From Nitrosomonas sp. (GTDB lineage: Bacteria; Pseudomonadota; Gammaproteobacteria; Burkholderiales; Nitrosomonadaceae): a stretch of 17,189 bases of DNA. The stretch covers positions 1 through 17,189 of the forward strand of contig SXJH01000167.1 of assembly GCA_005779435.1 (NCBI GenBank), in the 5' to 3' direction. Positions 6,787-16,684 of this stretch are shown here, piece by piece. Within the stretch, counting starts at the first letter, position 1. The number at the start of each line of letters is the position of its first letter. A program made the translations under genes and the position numbers. The notes under the pieces were generated by a model, which saw only the letters and a program-made list of their open reading frames with translations, ran no database searches and was not told the DNA's origin.

Positions 6787-8865
6787 ATGGGAAAAGATTT
6801 TTCTAAATTTGGCTTAACGACCGATCTGGTTGCTACCGGAAAGAAGTTGCCGGCGATCGTGCTGCCGGTCCGGAAAAATATTCCGCAGGACGCCTCCGTA
6901 CTGAATAACAGTGTGCTGCTCGGCATTATAACGTTATTTTTCATTGCGCTGCTGTTGGTCGCACTCGCTTGGAATGTGCAGCAAACACGACAGCATTCGG
7001 CGCAACCGGAACTCGTCTCGCAATTGCAAATGCGGCATATGCACTTAACGGGCATCGTAAAGCAAATCATCCAAGGCGACGACGAAGTATTCGCATCGCT
7101 GCGCAACGATTCCCAGCAAATAAACCGGAATATCGCGGCGTTATTGCAAGGCGACACGAATCTCGCGTCATCGGCCGACTTCTCCGAATATCACGGCAAT
7201 TGGCATCGGCAGGAAAAAAAGATCCAGTTGGTTCTGAGCCGGCAAGAATCGCTGATGCTTCTCAACAGCAGTGTCAAAGGCATTGCGATAGCGAAACATC
7301 AATTGGCCCGGCGCGCCGACGAATTGACCGGTTATATGGCGCAAATCGGCAATCTGCCGCAAGAAATGCGCGCGGTGGAAGCGATCAAAATGCATGCGCA
7401 CGCGATTGCCAAGCATGTCGGAACGATGCTGTCATTCGACACGCCGTTGACTGAAATCATGCAGCAATTGACACAAGACCATGCGCAAATTTCGGCCATG
7501 ACACAAACGCTGCGGCAAGGCCACAACGGACTTGGCGCAGCCTCCGATAAAGACGAAACGATCCAGGATTTGCTCTCGCATATTTACGCGCTGCTGGCCA
7601 AATTTGACGATCACATGCATGCGCTGCAAAAAGAAATTCCTGTGGCGTTTGCGTTGCAACCGGTGATCGAGGACATCGCCGATCACGATCAATTCACGCT
7701 GCTTCAGCTCGATACGCTTGGCAGCGAAATCCGGCAACAAGCCCGGCAAACCGCCGCTTTGTTCGACACGGTTATTTATGTGCTCGGTGCTTGCGTTATC
7801 GTTGCGCTCATCCTGTCGATTCGATCCATGCGCCGCAACGCGCAATACCAGGACTGGGTCAATCGCAATGAAATCCAAAAAACGCAGAAAGCCATCGTGA
7901 TGCTGCTGGACGATATGAAAAGAATCGCCGACGGCGACTTGACGGTGCGCACCGATATTACCGACAACACCACCGGCGCGATTGCGGATGCGATCAATTG
8001 CACCATTGAGGAATTGCATACGCTGGTCGAACAGGTCAATCAAGCGAGCATATTGGTCGTCAGGGCCTCGAATCAAGCGCAGCAGGTATCGTCGGAATTG
8101 CTGACCGCCGCGCAGCATCAAACCGAAAAAATCGAACAAACCACGATGGCGGTTCTCGGCATGACCGAGTCGATCGGCGAAATATCCGATATGGCGACGG
8201 AATCCGCCAGAGTTGCCAAGCAATCGCTGGATGCCGCCGAAAAAGGCGCCACGGCGGTGCGCGAAACCATATCGGGCATGAACGACATCCGCACATCGAT
8301 TCAGGATACGTCGAAACGCATCAAACGGCTGGGCGAAAGCTCGCAGGAAATCGGCGAGATTGCCGCGCTGATTTCGGATATTACCGAACAAACCAACGTG
8401 CTGGCATTGAATGCCGCGTTGCAAGCAACCGCAGCGGGCGAGGCGGGGCACGGATTCACCGTGATTGCGCAGGAAGTGCAACGCCTGGCCGAGCGATCCG
8501 CCGAAGCCAGCAAACAAATCGGCGAATTGATCGTCACCATTCAAGGCGACACCCAAGACGCAATCGCCGCGATGGAAAGAAGCACGCTCGGCGTGGCGAA
8601 AGGCGCCGCACGATCCGATGCCGCAGGGCGCGCTTTGGAAGAGATCGAGCAAGTATCGAAGCAGCTTGCGCAACTGGTTTCCGATATTTTTGACGTCACG
8701 GCAACGCAAACGCGCGCCGCGCATAAGGTGGTCGCCAACATGGAGGAAATTCTCCATATCACACGGCAAAATACCGAGGGAACTTTGAAAACCACCGGGT
8801 CGATCAAGCAAATTTCCGGTTTTGCTTCCGAGCTCAAAGCATCGGTATCGAATTTCAAGGTATGA
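6787..8865 (+). CDS. pilJ: Type IV pilus methyl-accepting chemoreceptor PilJ
   Basis: 692-residue transmembrane chemoreceptor, close to the usual PilJ length of about 680. TM1 is at about residues 43-62, and a long helical periplasmic region at about 63-325 corresponds to the tandem PilJ sensor helices. TM2 is at about 329-346, a HAMP domain at about 347-405 (RIADGDLTVRTDI), then the cytoplasmic signalling coiled coil. The hairpin tip EQTNVLALNAALQ begins at residue 534 and continues into QEVQRLAERSAEAS. PilJ detects surface contact or phosphatidylethanolamine-type ligands in Pseudomonas and controls the ChpA kinase, and through it cAMP, pilus extension and twitching. The GGAG site at 6777 selects the start at 6787. 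One small oddity: the tip motif usually read as GRGF is GHGF here. chpA follows 40 bases downstream, so the two form an operon. pilG, pilH and pilI, which normally precede pilJ, are absent; ilvA is there instead. Confidence 0.93.
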   Translation: MGKDFSKFGLTTDLVATGKKLPAIVLPVRKNIPQDASVLNNSVLLGIITLFFIALLLVALAWNVQQTRQHSAQPELVSQLQMRHMHLTGIVKQIIQGDDEVFASLRNDSQQINRNIAALLQGDTNLASSADFSEYHGNWHRQEKKIQLVLSRQESLMLLNSSVKGIAIAKHQLARRADELTGYMAQIGNLPQEMRAVEAIKMHAHAIAKHVGTMLSFDTPLTEIMQQLTQDHAQISAMTQTLRQGHNGLGAASDKDETIQDLLSHIYALLAKFDDHMHALQKEIPVAFALQPVIEDIADHDQFTLLQLDTLGSEIRQQARQTAALFDTVIYVLGACVIVALILSIRSMRRNAQYQDWVNRNEIQKTQKAIVMLLDDMKRIADGDLTVRTDITDNTTGAIADAINCTIEELHTLVEQVNQASILVVRASNQAQQVSSELLTAAQHQTEKIEQTTMAVLGMTESIGEISDMATESARVAKQSLDAAEKGATAVRETISGMNDIRTSIQDTSKRIKRLGESSQEIGEIAALISDITEQTNVLALNAALQATAAGEAGHGFTVIAQEVQRLAERSAEASKQIGELIVTIQGDTQDAIAAMERSTLGVAKGAARSDAAGRALEEIEQVSKQLAQLVSDIFDVTATQTRAAHKVVANMEEILHITRQNTEGTLKTTGSIKQISGFASELKASVSNFKV

Positions 8866-8905
8866 CATTGTTCTCGATTTCAACCGGCATTGATGGAATG
8901 CGGCC

Positions 8906-11900
8906 ATGAGCGCTCGACATGAAGTGAATATTGCTTCGATCATCGGAATCAAAGATGGAATCGATCAGGTTTTCGCGTTGATCGATCAGAATCTGGACGT
9001 ATATCGCCAGCACCCGGGTAACGACAAGTTCATCGGGGATTGCCGCAGTTATATCCATCAACTGGACGGCCTGCTCGAGATGTTGAATTTGAACAGCATC
9101 GGCATCGTTACCGAAAAGATGGAACAAGTGATCGATGCGCTGATCGTCAAAAAAATTCAACCCGGCGATGACATTATCGACGCACTGAAACAATCCACCA
9201 AAGCATTGCTTTTTTATCTGAACGAATTGATCGACGGCGTTGGGGAAAATCCGCTGCGGCTGTATCCGCCGTATCGCATGTTGATGCAGGTATACGGTTT
9301 TGAAAACGCACCCGAAAGCGATTTGTTTTTCCCGCGATTGACGGCAAATCCAACGCTAAAAGCCGAAGCGGCGCATATCGATGCGTCATCCGCCAAAACC
9401 TTGGCCAAACAATTAGGCGCCGAATATCAGGCGGGATTGCTCCAATGGCTGCGCAATCCGTCGCACCGGGAAGGGTTGCGGCAAATGGCCGCTGCCGTGA
9501 ATCGAATCGAAGAATTTCCCGGAACGACCGAACAGCGTGCGTTTTGGTGGGTGACTGCCGGTTTCCTGGAAGATTTACTGCAACAGCCAGACGATCGAAT
9601 CGATACGCCGACCCGCCGCTTGTGCGGCAGGATCGAGCAAGCGATACGCCGTCTTGCTGCCGGAGCATCCGACAGCACCGCCGTTTTAATGCGCGAATTG
9701 CTGTATCACATCGCCCAAAGCGAATCGAGCGGCCAGCGCATCGACGACATCAAACGCAGTTATGCATGGCCGGGGCAAAACAAGGATACATTGACCTTCG
9801 AGCAATCGGAAACGCTGAATCCGGTGCTGGAGCGGCTGCGCGACACGCTGATGCAAGCCAACGACATTTGGCGCGAATACTGCGCCGGTCAGGAAGACAG
9901 CCTGGTTTCGTTGTCCGAATATCTCGATTGGCTCGGGCTTCAGGCGAAACAAACCGAATGCGCGCCACTGATCAAATTAATCGACGTAATCGGCAACACG
10001 GTTGCTTATCTGCAAGCGAAACCGCATGACATGAGCGAAGAGCTGGCGATGGAAATGGCCACGGCCCTATTGCTGGCCGAAAGCATTATCGACGATTTCA
10101 ACAAGCTATCGCCCGATTTGCCCCGCCAAATCGATAATCTCGAATCCCGTTTGCTGAGTATAGCGGCCAGGGATGCCGATATCGGCGAATTACCGGCGGC
10201 GCCGTCGTTCGATGTATTGGAGAGCAAAACGCAAGAAAAGGAATTGCTCAATCAGGTATGCCGGGAGATTCTGGCCAATTTGGCGCAAATCGAAACCGTA
10301 CTGGATCGATTCTTTTTCGAACCCGCGCAGCGCGTCGAGCTTTTGCGGTTGCCGGAATTGTTTAAGCAAGTGTCCGGCGCATTGATCATGCTGACGCTGG
10401 ATCAGGCCAATACCCTGCTGAATCATTGCAAAGGCTTGGTTGAGAAACTGTCGATCCCGGATTATGACATCGACGAGCCCGAGCAAATCCTGCTCGTGGA
10501 CGGACTAAGCAGCTTGGGATTTTTTGTCGAAGCGTACCGCAGCGGACGGCCCGACAGTCAGCAGATTGTCGAAGAAGCGATCGCACTCTTCCAAATCACG
10601 GCAACGCCGCAACCGGTGCCGGTCGAATCGCCGCCATTGCCGCCAAACAACGCCGACGTACCGGCGGCGGCAGAGACACAACAAACGTCGATTGACGATA
10701 CGGCCCCATCTTCGCCAATCGACGCGGAGTTGCTCGATGTTTACCTGGAAGAAGCCGAAGCCGTGCTTGCCGGCATGGCCGCAACTATACGCCGTTGCCG
10801 CGCCGATGCCGCCGACCGCGAATCGTTGAGCGATTTGCGGCGAGGGTTTCACACGCTCAAAGGCAGCGGCCGCATGGTCAAGCTCGATGACATGAGCGAG
10901 GCCGCCTGGCATCTGGAACAAGTTCTGACACTGTGTTTGAGCGCTAAAAAACCGGCCTCCGATCCATTGCTCGATTTGGTCGACTGCGCACAGCGGGTTT
11001 ATACCGGATGGTGCGAAAATTTGCGCAAATACGGCGTCGTCGACGCGCAAATCGAAGCCAAGGAATTGGTGCAAGCGGCAAAATCGTTATTGGCCAAGAA
11101 AGTTACCGTTACACCGGAATCGCGGGCAAACGCTCAAACCGCGCCTGCGGTTAAGATTGCCACAGAAAAGCCCGCTGCGGCAACCGATCCGATTTGCGCT
11201 CGGGAAGCCGCCGAGCCTGCCGCACGGGTTAATGCGCCGGATACCGCCGACGTTGTCAATCCGGAATTGCTGCAAGCATTCCTGGAGGAAACGCACGATA
11301 TCGTTCCGCAAATCGGCGGACGGTTGCGCGGCTGGCGCATTTTGCCGCAGGATGAAGACATTCATCGCGCCTTGTTGCGTTTGCTGCATACCTTGAAAGG
11401 CAGCGCACGTATGGCCGGGGCACTGCATTTGGGCGAACTGATTCATGCGATGGAAAGCCAAGTCGAAGCGGTTTTCCGCGAACGCCATGTTTCCGACGCC
11501 GCGCTGGATCGGCTGGAAAGCGAATTTGACACCATCAGCGGCGCGGTTGAGCAGCTTCAGCGCAGCCAACCGGCTACGCTTGAGGCCGCAAACGACGAAC
11601 CCGAACCGGTGCAAGTGACGCCTGAAAAGATTGAAGCGCCGCAATCCAAAACGATACTGCGCATCAATCCGGAATTGATCGACCGCTTGGTCAACGATTC
11701 CGGCGAAGCCAGCGCGCTGCGCGCAAGAATCGAAGCGCAGCTCAATAACTTCAAACAATCGCTGCAGGATCTTGCCGAAAGCACGCATCGCCTGCACGAT
11801 CAGTTGCGCGAAGTGGAAATCCAGGCGGAAACGCAGATGCAATCGCATCTTGCGCAACAAAACGAAAGCGAACATTCGTTCGATCCGCTTGAATTCGACC

Positions 11901-13471
11901 GCTTTACCCGCTTCCAGGAATTGACGCGGTCGATGGCCGAAAGCATCGACGATATCATCGCCGTGCAGAAAAACTTGCGCGGTTCGCATGTCTCCGCCGA
12001 AGAGGCCGTGGCGCAACAGTCGGTCATTAACCGCCAACTGCAGCAATCGCTGCTGCAAATCCGCACGCTGCCGTTCAGCAATTTTGCCGAGCGTTATTAC
12101 CGCATTGCGCGCCAGGTTGCCGACGATATGGGTAAAAAAGCCCATCTGCGCATCGAAGGCGGTGAAGTCGAAATCGACCGCAATGTGCTGGAAAAGGTAA
12201 ACCCGCCGCTGGAGCACATTTTGCGCAACGCGATCGCGCACGGCATCGAAGCACCCGAACAAAGATTGCAAGCCGGAAAAGCCGAAACCGGGCAAATCGC
12301 GCTGCAATTGCGCCAGGAAGGCAACGAAGTGATTATCGTACTCAGCGACGACGGCTGCGGCCTGGATTTGCCGCGTATTCGCGAAGAAGCGCAGCGGATG
12401 GGATTGATTGAGGAAAATGAAGCGCTGGACCACGACAAGATAACAGCCATGATTTTTATGCAAGGCTTGTCGACCACCGATGCGGTAACCGGAATTGCCG
12501 GGCGCGGCATCGGTCTGGATATTGTCAAGAATGAAATTTCGCTGCTGGGCGGCCGTATCGGCGTTCAATCCACGCCCGGCCGGGGGACCGTCTTCACGAT
12601 TTATCTGCCGCTGACGCTATCGGTTGCGCAAACCTTCATGGTGCGCGCCGGGAAACAGGTTTATGCGATCCCTTCATTCATTGTCGAGCATCGTCAGGTA
12701 TTCGATGCCGACACGATACAAAAAATGTACCGGCATCATCGCGTCGAACTCAACGGCAAGCAATATCTGTTTTCCCATCTGTCGCATTTATTGAGCAAGG
12801 CCAACCCCGTTTCGGCAACCGCAAAACACAATCAGGTATTGTTTTTGCATAGCGGCACGCAGTACCTTGCGGTGCATGTCGACGAATTGCGCAGCGAGAC
12901 GGAAGTTGCGGTTAAAAACACCGGGGCGCAATTGGCGCAAGCGCCCGGCGTGGAGGGCGCAACCATCACCGGCGACGGTGAGGTGATTTTGATTTTGAAT
13001 CCGGTCAAATTGCTGCAACGCCGCGACGTCAAGGAAGTGTTCAATACGCCGCTGGCGAAGCTGACCGCCGCCGCTGCACTGAAGAAATCGGCCAGGCCGC
13101 CATCGGTGATGGTCGTCGACGATTCGCTGACAGTGCGCAAAGTGACTTGCCGCCTGCTGGAACGGGAAGGTTGTGAGATTTTGATCGCGAAAAACGGCAA
13201 AGAAGCTGCCGAAATCCTGCGCGAAACCGTTCCGGATGTCATGCTGATCGACTTGGAAATGCCCAAGATGAACGGTTTTGAATTGATCCGGCATGTGCGC
13301 GCGAACCCGGAAACGGCGCAGATTCCGATTATCATCATATCGTCGCGCACCGCCGAAAAACACCGGAAAATCGCCAGCGATTTGGGCGTCAGCGTTTTTC
13401 TGGGCAAACCCTATAAAGAGGAAGAGTTATTGAACCACTTAGCTCAATTGGGGCTTAATCGGGCATCCTGA
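8906..13471 (+). CDS. chpA: Chp-type hybrid histidine kinase/response regulator ChpA (PilL)
   Basis: 1521-residue CheA-like hybrid kinase. N-terminal region (about 1-560): Hpt-like helical repeats, the first carrying HQLDG at H51, a degenerate phosphorylation motif. A Pro/Ala-rich linker (about 565-605) is followed by Hpt domain 1 with HTLKGS at H649, another linker, and Hpt domain 2 with HTLKGS at H828. A CheA P3-like dimerisation region occupies about 919-1060. The catalytic ATPase domain has an N-box around LRNAIAHG (1106-1113), DDGCGLD as G1 and GRGIGLD from 1199 as G2. The CheW-like P5 domain is at about 1237-1375. The C-terminal receiver has D1405/D1406, phospho-acceptor D1449 and K1501. 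It is far shorter than the ~2470-residue Pseudomonas ChpA, which has more Hpt-type modules. It should phosphorylate PilG/PilH-like regulators, not encoded here. The ATG has GGA eight bases upstream. Its 3' end overlaps cysB on the other strand by 28 bases. Confidence 0.93.
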   Translation: MSARHEVNIASIIGIKDGIDQVFALIDQNLDVYRQHPGNDKFIGDCRSYIHQLDGLLEMLNLNSIGIVTEKMEQVIDALIVKKIQPGDDIIDALKQSTKALLFYLNELIDGVGENPLRLYPPYRMLMQVYGFENAPESDLFFPRLTANPTLKAEAAHIDASSAKTLAKQLGAEYQAGLLQWLRNPSHREGLRQMAAAVNRIEEFPGTTEQRAFWWVTAGFLEDLLQQPDDRIDTPTRRLCGRIEQAIRRLAAGASDSTAVLMRELLYHIAQSESSGQRIDDIKRSYAWPGQNKDTLTFEQSETLNPVLERLRDTLMQANDIWREYCAGQEDSLVSLSEYLDWLGLQAKQTECAPLIKLIDVIGNTVAYLQAKPHDMSEELAMEMATALLLAESIIDDFNKLSPDLPRQIDNLESRLLSIAARDADIGELPAAPSFDVLESKTQEKELLNQVCREILANLAQIETVLDRFFFEPAQRVELLRLPELFKQVSGALIMLTLDQANTLLNHCKGLVEKLSIPDYDIDEPEQILLVDGLSSLGFFVEAYRSGRPDSQQIVEEAIALFQITATPQPVPVESPPLPPNNADVPAAAETQQTSIDDTAPSSPIDAELLDVYLEEAEAVLAGMAATIRRCRADAADRESLSDLRRGFHTLKGSGRMVKLDDMSEAAWHLEQVLTLCLSAKKPASDPLLDLVDCAQRVYTGWCENLRKYGVVDAQIEAKELVQAAKSLLAKKVTVTPESRANAQTAPAVKIATEKPAAATDPICAREAAEPAARVNAPDTADVVNPELLQAFLEETHDIVPQIGGRLRGWRILPQDEDIHRALLRLLHTLKGSARMAGALHLGELIHAMESQVEAVFRERHVSDAALDRLESEFDTISGAVEQLQRSQPATLEAANDEPEPVQVTPEKIEAPQSKTILRINPELIDRLVNDSGEASALRARIEAQLNNFKQSLQDLAESTHRLHDQLREVEIQAETQMQSHLAQQNESEHSFDPLEFDRFTRFQELTRSMAESIDDIIAVQKNLRGSHVSAEEAVAQQSVINRQLQQSLLQIRTLPFSNFAERYYRIARQVADDMGKKAHLRIEGGEVEIDRNVLEKVNPPLEHILRNAIAHGIEAPEQRLQAGKAETGQIALQLRQEGNEVIIVLSDDGCGLDLPRIREEAQRMGLIEENEALDHDKITAMIFMQGLSTTDAVTGIAGRGIGLDIVKNEISLLGGRIGVQSTPGRGTVFTIYLPLTLSVAQTFMVRAGKQVYAIPSFIVEHRQVFDADTIQKMYRHHRVELNGKQYLFSHLSHLLSKANPVSATAKHNQVLFLHSGTQYLAVHVDELRSETEVAVKNTGAQLAQAPGVEGATITGDGEVILILNPVKLLQRRDVKEVFNTPLAKLTAAAALKKSARPPSVMVVDDSLTVRKVTCRLLEREGCEILIAKNGKEAAEILRETVPDVMLIDLEMPKMNGFELIRHVRANPETAQIPIIIISSRTAEKHRKIASDLGVSVFLGKPYKEEELLNHLAQLGLNRAS

Positions 13472-14415
13472 CCTTCTTCCGCATTGCCGGATTTGCTTCC
13501 CTCCAGTTTGGCCTGGACGGTCGCATGATCCAAATGGGGCGCAAACATCTCGATGAAATCAAAAATATAGCCGCGCAAATAACTGTTGCGGCTGATGCCG
13601 ATGCGCGTCGTGCTGGGCTCAAACAAATGGCTGGCATCGATGGATCTGAGGTTTCTGTCGCGCTTGGCGTCAAATGCCATATTGGCCAGAATGCCGATGC
13701 CCAGCCCCAATTCCACGTAAGTTTTAATCACATCCGAATCGATTGCGGTTAGCACCACATTCGGTTCCAGCCCTTGATCGGCAAATGCTTGATTGATTTT
13801 CGAGCGGCCGGTAAAAGCGAAATCGTAAGTGATGATCGGATATTGATTGATCGCCGCCAGCGTCAACCGCTTTTGCTTCAATAGCGGATGCTTGGGCGGT
13901 ACGACGATACAGCGATTCCACTGATAACACGGCAACATGACGAGTTCATGGAATTGCTCGATTGCTTCGGTTGCGATTGCGATATCCGCATCGCCCGATG
14001 TCACCAGGGTTGCAATTTGCACCGGACTGCCTTGCCGCAGAATCAGCTTTACCTTCGGATAACGTGCGGTAAACCGTTGAATGACCGGCGGCAAGGCGTA
14101 ACGCGCTTGCGTGTGCGTGGTTGCAATGGTTAGCGTGCCGCTGGCTTCGCTGGAAAACTCCTGGGCGATTTTTTTCAGATTATCGGCATCGCGGAGCATG
14201 CGCGTTGCGGTTTCAATGATGAGCTTTCCCGGTTGCGTAATGCCGACAACACGCTTGCCGTTGCGCAAAAAAACATCCACCCCGAGTTCTTCCTCGAGCA
14301 TCTGAATTTGTTTGCTAATGGCCGGTTGCGAGGTGTGCAATACTTTTGCCGCTCTCGATAAGTTCATGTTCTGGTGGGCCGTTTCGCAAAGGTAGCGTAG
14401 TTGTTGTAGTTTCAT
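13444..14415 (-). CDS. cysB: LysR-type regulator of sulfur assimilation, CysB
   Basis: 323-residue LysR-family activator. The N-terminal winged helix-turn-helix reads MKLQQLRYL, then LSRAAKVLHTSQPAISKQIQ at residues 19-38. The inducer-binding domain contains TTHTQARYALP, in which T100 and T102 coincide with the E. coli CysB residues that contact N-acetylserine/sulfate, and QGSP, TEA, VMLPCYQWNR, GFTGRS-like and DVIKTYVELGLG segments typical of CysB. CysB activates sulfate uptake and reduction genes under sulfur limitation. Cbl is a close relative, but the position immediately divergent from cysI supports CysB. The start at 14415 matches the family N-terminus; an upstream in-frame start at 14454 would add 13 unrelated residues. 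The C-terminal tail is short and polar (GSKSGNAEEGQDAR). Its last nine codons are antisense to the end of chpA. Confidence 0.93.
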   Translation of the reverse strand: MKLQQLRYLCETAHQNMNLSRAAKVLHTSQPAISKQIQMLEEELGVDVFLRNGKRVVGITQPGKLIIETATRMLRDADNLKKIAQEFSSEASGTLTIATTHTQARYALPPVIQRFTARYPKVKLILRQGSPVQIATLVTSGDADIAIATEAIEQFHELVMLPCYQWNRCIVVPPKHPLLKQKRLTLAAINQYPIITYDFAFTGRSKINQAFADQGLEPNVVLTAIDSDVIKTYVELGLGIGILANMAFDAKRDRNLRSIDASHLFEPSTTRIGISRNSYLRGYIFDFIEMFAPHLDHATVQAKLEGSKSGNAEEGQDARLSPN

Positions 14416-14664
14416 GATATTTGGAAATAATGAATGGTTATATAAATCTAACACAATATTATTTTGAATTATAAATCGATGTTGATATTATGCTTTCCGC
14501 TAAAAAATAGCGTGCGCTTTTATATGTCACCGGATTGACGGAACAATTGCCGCAAGTTTTTTTGATAGAATACCGGATTGCGGTTTTTCAACCTCGAAAA
14601 GTGAACGATTGCAGGTTGAAATGACAATAAATAACCAGCAGCACCAGGGAAACAAGGACAATGA
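14416..14664. promoter_or_regulatory. Divergent cysB / cys-operon control region
   Basis: About 250 bases between two divergent genes. The cysB-proximal half (14416-14500) is markedly AT-rich compared with its surroundings, as expected for CysB target DNA. On the plus strand TTGAAT (14464-14469) and TATTAT (14486-14491) stand 16 bases apart. On the minus strand TTCAAA and a TATATAA stretch could serve cysB. A perfect small hairpin, CGCTA (14498-14502) / TAGCG (14508-14512) with an A5 loop, lies just downstream of the plus-strand -10. CCGGATTG occurs twice (around 14529 and 14574). I cannot delimit CysB operators from sequence alone. Confidence 0.5.
14464..14491 (+). promoter_or_regulatory. 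Putative promoter of the small gene-cysI-DUF934 operon
   Basis: TTGAAT (-35, four of six consensus bases) and TATTAT (-10, five of six) are 16 bases apart in the AT-rich divergent region. The start point would fall near 14498, giving a leader of about 165 bases before the 74-residue gene. Confidence 0.35.
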
Positions 14665-14668
14665 ATGA
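14621..14668 (+). CDS. Possible 15-residue leader peptide ORF
   Basis: ATG at 14621 opens a 15-codon frame, MTINNQQHQGNKDNE, rich in Gln and Asn and without Cys. AGG stands five bases upstream. The frame ends in TGA at 14666-14668, overlapping the ATG of the next gene (14665-14667) in an ATGA arrangement, which is a classic setting for translational coupling. It could equally be chance: it is very short and composition gives no further support. Confidence 0.25.
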   Translation: MTINNQQHQGNKDNE

Positions 14669-14889
14669 GTACGAATATTGAGAACAAGCCGAAACAAGTC
14701 ACTTGGTTTAACGGCTGCGGCGGGCGCATCGGCATCGTGGTGGGCGAAACCGGCGAGCACGCTTATATCGGCATGGCATTGCGGCATGACGAAGACGACG
14801 ATGTCGACCACATCATGAAATACGGCGCCAAATTCCCGCTCGATGCCGCGTTGAAGCTGCCGGTATCGAAGCGGTATAGCGGCGAGTAA
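14665..14889 (+). CDS. Small conserved-looking protein at head of cys operon, function unknown
   Basis: 74-residue soluble protein that I cannot name. It has no signal peptide or membrane span. A compact beta-like N-terminal stretch (VTWFNGCGGRIGIVVGETG) holds the single cysteine in a Gly-rich turn. An acidic cluster (DEDDDVD) and a C-terminal segment (KYGAKFPLDAALKLPVS) follow. AAGGA lies about seven bases before the ATG, and the stop is 45 bases before cysI, so it should be co-transcribed with the sulfite reductase gene. Its position between the CysB control region and cysI suggests a role in, or co-regulation with, sulfite reduction, but that is guilt by association. The coding call rests on the ribosome site, the codon usage matching its neighbours, and the operon position. 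Confidence 0.75.
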   Translation: MSTNIENKPKQVTWFNGCGGRIGIVVGETGEHAYIGMALRHDEDDDVDHIMKYGAKFPLDAALKLPVSKRYSGE

Positions 14890-14934
14890 TCCCGCTGCGT
14901 CCTTACATTCCGAATCAACAGCAAGGAAACCACT

Positions 14935-16677
<1,743 letters not shown>

Positions 16678-16684
16678 TCGATAT

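Noticed and set aside
7432..8952. Long minus-strand open frame opposite pilJ (506 residues)
   Set aside because: It is the mirror of pilJ, whose chemoreceptor domains are unmistakable. The mirror translation has no recognisable motif and a composition (many His, Arg, Phe, Gln) typical of an antisense shadow.
11087..12568. Long minus-strand open frame opposite chpA (493 residues)
   Set aside because: It lies fully inside the kinase gene, whose Hpt and ATPase motifs are intact. There are no motifs or credible ribosome site on the other strand.
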